From: ELB16-189 sp018266435
GTDB lineage: Bacteria; Bacteroidota; Bacteroidia; Cytophagales; Cyclobacteriaceae
NCBI GenBank assembly: GCA_030123525.1
Contig: CP126125.1
Location: 1,860,001-1,924,000, forward strand
Direction of reading: 5' to 3'
DNA: 64,000 nt
Position 1 is the stretch's first letter, and every line of letters begins with the position of its first letter. The notes under the pieces are model-generated. The model did not search any database, was not told where the DNA came from, and saw only the letters and a list, made by a program, of their open reading frames with translations. The position numbers and the translations under genes are program-made. Below, piece after piece: positions 60,354 through 64,000 of the stretch.

Positions 60354-62945
60354 TTAAATGGTTGTTGTTCGTAATCTCAAACTATTTGCAATCACTGAAA
60401 CGGAACTGAGGCTCATCGCCAATGCTGCAAGCATAGGACTTAAAAGAATTCCGAAAGACGGATACAACGCACCAGCGGCAATAGGAATCCCGATCACATT
60501 GTAGATGAAGGCAAAAAATAAATTCTGTTTGATATTATTCATCACTTCAGAACTTAGCTTTCTCGCCCTGATAATTCCGATCAGGTCGCCCTTGACAAGG
60601 GTAATGCCTGCACTTTGAATAGCCGCATCTGTGCCCGTACCCATGGCAACACCAACATTCGCCTGGGCTAATGCGGGTGCATCATTTATTCCATCTCCTG
60701 CCATGGCAACTACCCTCCCGGCTTCTTGCAGTTCCTTTACTTTTCTAAGTTTATCGGCCGGGAGAGAATCCGCCTCGTACCCATCAAGTCCTAATTCTTC
60801 TGCCACCCTTTTAGCAGTCATTTTGTTGTCGCCCGTGAGCATGATTACGCTCAGGCCTTGCGCCTGTAATTGCCGGATTGCACTCTTGGAATTTGCTTTT
60901 ATCGGATCGATAACGCTGATGTATCCTGCCAGTTGACTGTCAATAATTACGAACATTACGGTTTCCCCAGCGGTTTGCTTTTCTTCTACCTCTTTTGAGC
61001 TGGCATCAGATAATGGCACATTTTGCTCTTTAACCAACTTGGAATTACCGACAGAAACCTTTGTGCCATTGACAATGCCTGTAATTCCATAACCTGTAAT
61101 GGACTTGAAATTTTCTACATGACCTGGTTGAAGACCCCTTGCTTTTGCTGCGCTTACGATGGCTTCTGCAAGAGGGTGCTCGCTGCTTGATTCAAGGGAG
61201 GCTGCATTTTTTAATACTTCTTCTTCCGTGAAAGAATTGGTGAATCCCTTGATTGATTTTAGAACGGGTTTCCCTTCCGTGATTGTACCAGTCTTATCAA
61301 TAACCAGCACGTTTACTTTTTTCATTTCCTCAATAACCTTTGCCTCTTTTATTAGTACTCCAAATGTTGCTCCACGACCCGTTCCTACCATAACGGACAT
61401 GGGTGTTGCAAGTCCTAACGCACACGGACATGCGATGATCAGGACTGTCACTGCGTTGGCAAAGGCAAATACCATTGCCGGATCGGGCCCCCAGATTGCC
61501 CAGATGATGAAAGAAGCAACAGCGATGAGCACAACAACGGGTACGAAATATCCGGAGACTTTATCAGCCAGATTTTGAATGGGCGCTTTGGAACGACTCG
61601 CTTTATTGACCATTTCAATAATCTGCGCAAGTAGTGTATCGGCACCAACTTTCAAAGCCCTCATTTCAAAACTCCCCGTTCCATTTACTGTTCCGGCTGT
61701 TACGGAATCGCCCTCATTTTTTTCTATCGGCATAGGCTCGCCCGTGATCATGGATTCATTTATCGAGCTATTGCCTTTTACCACTTCACCATCGACCGGA
61801 ATTTTTTCACCGGGCCTGATTTTTAAGATGTCATTCAATTGTACATGCTCTAATGGGATTGTTTGTTCAATTCCGTCTCTTATTATAGTGGCTTCGGGCG
61901 GCACCAAATTCAATAAGGAGCGGATGGCACTGTTTGTTTGACCGCGGGCTTTTAGTTCCAGCACCTGACCGAGCAAAATAAGAGTTAGAATAACAGTGGC
62001 CGCTTCAAAATAAAGATGTACAGCACCATCCATCTTAAATTGATCTGGGAATAAATCAGGAAAAATCAATGCCACAACGCTGAACAAGTAAGCTGCGCCT
62101 GCCCCCATTGAAATTAGCGTCCACATGTTAGGCGACCGATTGATGATTGATTTATAACCACGCGTAAAAAAATCGGCACTGCAATAGAACAATACAGGTG
62201 TCGACAAAAGAAGCTGAATCCATCCCCACGTAGTCATGTCGGCAATGTGCGTGAGATGCAATCCAATTAGTTCTCCCATTGCTATAATGAATACAGGTAC
62301 CGTAAATGCAGTGGCTATCCAAAACCGCTTCAGCATTGATTTATAGGCAGCCTCTTCTTCTTCATTGTCCTTTTGAACAACTCGTGGAACGAGTTCCATC
62401 CCACAAATGGGACAGCTTCCAGGTTCATTGCGAATAATTTCAGGATGCATCGGGCACGTGTATTCTGTTGCTCTTGCTTTCAGCTTCTGTTCCTTCTCCA
62501 GATGCATACCACATACCGGACAATTTCCCGGCTTCGGATATTTTTTGTCACTCTCGCAAAGCATAGGACAATAGTACTCTCCCTCTTTACTTTTCTTTTT
62601 AATGGCGGGCATTGGAGGAAGCGAGTGTTGTTTTGCTTCTACATTGTCAATGTTTTTCTCTGAGTGCTCTTTCACCAAGTGCATTCCACACACGGGGCAA
62701 TCTCCAGGTTCAGCATATTTTTTATCGCCTTCGCAATGCATCGGGCAATAGTACTGACTCTCTTCATGATTTTTCTCAGGAGAAGTAACCAGGTGATTAT
62801 GTGAATGCTCTTCCTTTGGCTTTTCTTCAGAATGATGAAGAGGAACTAAGTTCATTCCGCAAATCGGGCATTTCCCTGGAGCATCTTTCACCACTTCCGG
62901 GTGCATGGGACAAGTGTATTGCTGATGATCAGTGCTGTGTTCCAT
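60354..62945 (-). CDS. copA: Cu+-exporting P1B-type ATPase with four N-terminal metal-binding modules
   Basis: An 863-residue copper pump. Four short heavy-metal-binding modules of the form YxCPM(H/L)xE...CPxCGM occupy about residues 8-33, 64-92, 126-152 and 165-188, instead of the usual ferredoxin-like HMA domains. The transport core has C506-P-C508 (ACPCALGLATP), phosphorylation D550 in DKTGTITEG, SSSEHPLAEA, and GDGINDAPAL. FIYN near TM7 and MSLSSVSV in TM8 mark the Cu+ subgroup P1B-1. It exports cytoplasmic Cu+ (possibly Ag+). Related CPMHPE-type modules occur in the small protein just upstream. Confidence 0.93.
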   Translation of the reverse strand: MEHSTDHQQYTCPMHPEVVKDAPGKCPICGMNLVPLHHSEEKPKEEHSHNHLVTSPEKNHEESQYYCPMHCEGDKKYAEPGDCPVCGMHLVKEHSEKNIDNVEAKQHSLPPMPAIKKKSKEGEYYCPMLCESDKKYPKPGNCPVCGMHLEKEQKLKARATEYTCPMHPEIIRNEPGSCPICGMELVPRVVQKDNEEEEAAYKSMLKRFWIATAFTVPVFIIAMGELIGLHLTHIADMTTWGWIQLLLSTPVLFYCSADFFTRGYKSIINRSPNMWTLISMGAGAAYLFSVVALIFPDLFPDQFKMDGAVHLYFEAATVILTLILLGQVLELKARGQTNSAIRSLLNLVPPEATIIRDGIEQTIPLEHVQLNDILKIRPGEKIPVDGEVVKGNSSINESMITGEPMPIEKNEGDSVTAGTVNGTGSFEMRALKVGADTLLAQIIEMVNKASRSKAPIQNLADKVSGYFVPVVVLIAVASFIIWAIWGPDPAMVFAFANAVTVLIIACPCALGLATPMSVMVGTGRGATFGVLIKEAKVIEEMKKVNVLVIDKTGTITEGKPVLKSIKGFTNSFTEEEVLKNAASLESSSEHPLAEAIVSAAKARGLQPGHVENFKSITGYGITGIVNGTKVSVGNSKLVKEQNVPLSDASSKEVEEKQTAGETVMFVIIDSQLAGYISVIDPIKANSKSAIRQLQAQGLSVIMLTGDNKMTAKRVAEELGLDGYEADSLPADKLRKVKELQEAGRVVAMAGDGINDAPALAQANVGVAMGTGTDAAIQSAGITLVKGDLIGIIRARKLSSEVMNNIKQNLFFAFIYNVIGIPIAAGALYPSFGILLSPMLAALAMSLSSVSVIANSLRLRTTTI

Positions 62946-62981
62946 AATTGGGAGTAAAATTTAAAGGGCTTTGTTAAGGGA

Positions 62982-63248
62982 TTAATGTTCGTGCTTAGTG
63001 CTGTCTTCGTTTTTAACAGCTTCCAATTTCATTCCGCACTTCGAACATTTGTCGCCTTCCTTGCCTGTTACCTCCGGGTGCATGGGGCAAGCATATACCG
63101 TTTCGTGTTCCTCGCCTTTAGCATGTTCATGGCCTTCCTCTTTTTGCTCTTGCTGTTCAGTCTTTTTGCTGTTACAGCTGGTGAACAAAACAGCGCCCGT
63201 TAAAAATCCTGTAGTAAGGATGGCAATCGTTACAATTGACTTTTTCAT
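62982..63248 (-). CDS. Small secreted heavy-metal-binding protein
   Basis: 88 residues: signal or lipoprotein-type N-terminus (GAVLFTSCNSKK, Cys25), a His/Glu-rich linker (EGHEHAKGEEHE) and one metal-binding module YACPMHPEV...CSKCGMKLE at about 52-75, the same type as the four in the ATPase. It ends in KHEH. It likely binds copper in the periplasm and lies 36 bases upstream of the ATPase gene. Confidence 0.85.
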   Translation of the reverse strand: MKKSIVTIAILTTGFLTGAVLFTSCNSKKTEQQEQKEEGHEHAKGEEHETVYACPMHPEVTGKEGDKCSKCGMKLEAVKNEDSTKHEH

Positions 63249-63284
63249 AGTTTTTAATGTTTAATTGGTTGAGAGAATATGTTA

Positions 63285-63956
63285 TTAATGTTCGTGATGA
63301 TGTTCCATTTCGAGGTATTTGCCCTGTGGCCCGATTCCTTCAATATGAACTAACTGAGAGCCGTAATGACCGGCACGTGAGACACTGTATGCCGACAAGG
63401 CTAACACCGCGGCTACAACTGCCCCCGCCCATCGCTTGTCCTTAAACAGAAACAAGTTGGCAACCTGAAGGAGCAAAGCGACAAAACCCGAATTGATTGT
63501 CCAGTCAGCCCATTTGTCGTGTTGATCCAACACTTGTTGAGCGTGCTCGCTGATGCCGTGTGTGTGCGGGTGGAAATTCTTGGCCGCGAACCAGGCCGCA
63601 GCTACACCCGCGAGTAAAATGGCAGTAACGATCCATGAAATTTCTTTTTTCATGAAATAGATATTGAGCAACTGCATCGCTGCCGCCACAATAATTAAGA
63701 CAATCGCAAAATGAACAATGAGCGGATGCAGTGTTGGGAAATCATCAAAGTCGGCTGTTACTTTCGATTCATCTACCGCCATTCCTTCATCGTGATGGTG
63801 AACGGTATCACCTTCCACATGCTGTTTCTTTTCGCCCATGTTCATGGTCGAATCCATGGTTTTCTTTGTACTGTCTTTTTTGTGCTTCTTCCCACCGTGT
63901 GCCATCGCTCCGGTTAAGACCAAGAGGAAAGCAAGAGAGAATATAAGATGCTTCAT
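63285..63956 (-). CDS. His-rich membrane protein (DUF2231-like)
   Basis: A 223-residue protein with a signal peptide, a His/Lys-rich periplasmic region (HGGKKHKKDS, VHHHDEG), then about four membrane helices beginning at FPTLHPLIVHFAIVLIIVAA, the typical DUF2231 start. Further His clusters occur as NFHPHTHG near 130 and EMEHHHEH at the C-terminus. It is the first gene of the minus-strand copper operon. A role in copper handling is inferred from the His content and the neighbours. Confidence 0.75.
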   Translation of the reverse strand: MKHLIFSLAFLLVLTGAMAHGGKKHKKDSTKKTMDSTMNMGEKKQHVEGDTVHHHDEGMAVDESKVTADFDDFPTLHPLIVHFAIVLIIVAAAMQLLNIYFMKKEISWIVTAILLAGVAAAWFAAKNFHPHTHGISEHAQQVLDQHDKWADWTINSGFVALLLQVANLFLFKDKRWAGAVVAAVLALSAYSVSRAGHYGSQLVHIEGIGPQGKYLEMEHHHEH

Positions 63957-64000
63957 AGTTTAAGGTTTAAGAGTTGGGTACATGTTGGATTATAATTGTT

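Noticed and set aside
1..64000. CRISPR array, rRNA operon, tmRNA or prophage
   Set aside because: No regularly spaced repeats, rRNA-like sequence, tmRNA features or phage structural genes were seen anywhere in the window.

Overview
The window looks like a chromosomal segment of a Bacteroidota member, most probably a Cytophagales-type organism. The evidence is a Bacteroidota-style dcw cluster with an FtsZ ending in a PAYLRR motif, several exact TAnnTTTG -7 promoter boxes (the pattern of the Bacteroidota sigma factor), a metY-metX-hom order under a SAM riboswitch, and many Gly-Gln or lipobox secretion signals. No plasmid or phage backbone, rRNA operon or CRISPR array was seen.

Layout. (1) 1-17,084: the tail of a GIN-domain secreted protein on the minus strand, then the division and cell-wall cluster mraZ, rsmH, ftsL, ftsI, murE, mraY, murD, ftsW, murG, murC, ftsQ, ftsA, ftsZ, closed by a strong terminator. 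Two decayed four-helix-bundle genes bounded by inverted repeats lie inside this cluster, and a 29-codon ORF fills the ftsI-murE gap exactly. murF is absent here but appears alone at 46.2 kb. (2) 17.4-26.6 kb: a cyclase-family protein, an arsR-arsM-arsC arsenic set, two rhomboid proteases beside mutL, and a YfiR/TonB-receptor pair. (3) 26.6-30.7 kb: the sulfur amino acid operon metY-metX-hom, whose leader carries a promoter, a SAM-I riboswitch and directly after it a 36-codon ORF ending in a run of eight cysteines. (4) 30.7-48.2 kb: housekeeping and metabolic genes (TPR histidine kinase, fabG, lpdA, a very large secreted TPR protein, a nuclease, deoC-gapN, an amidohydrolase, GlcG-like, acpH, an SPFH protein, murF, DUF2461), plus two tiny paralogous membrane proteins at 35.0-35.3 kb. 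(5) 48.3-54.2 kb: two tRNA-Leu genes, one tRNA-Thr, an Rrf2 regulator with a candidate operator before a 1-Cys peroxiredoxin, and an ABC exporter (adaptor, permease, ATPase). (6) 54.2-57.0 kb: a small accessory patch with a short RadC/JAB protein, a frameshifted GIY-YIG-like gene and a gene-poor stretch rich in long inverted and direct repeats. (7) 57.0-64.0 kb: two CxCC/GCP beta-propeller proteins flanking a copper-handling operon (His-rich membrane protein, small metal-binding protein, Cu+ P-type ATPase with four metal-binding modules, TlpA-like thioredoxin, propeller, DUF2911).

The most interesting points are the SAM riboswitch joined to a poly-cysteine leader ORF ahead of metY, the inverted-repeat-bounded four-helix-bundle relics in the dcw cluster, the overlapping twin micro-proteins with a shared RARVFG motif, the exact 714-bp (seven-TPR) super-period of the giant TPR protein, and the repeat-rich accessory patch after the frameshifted GIY-YIG-like gene.
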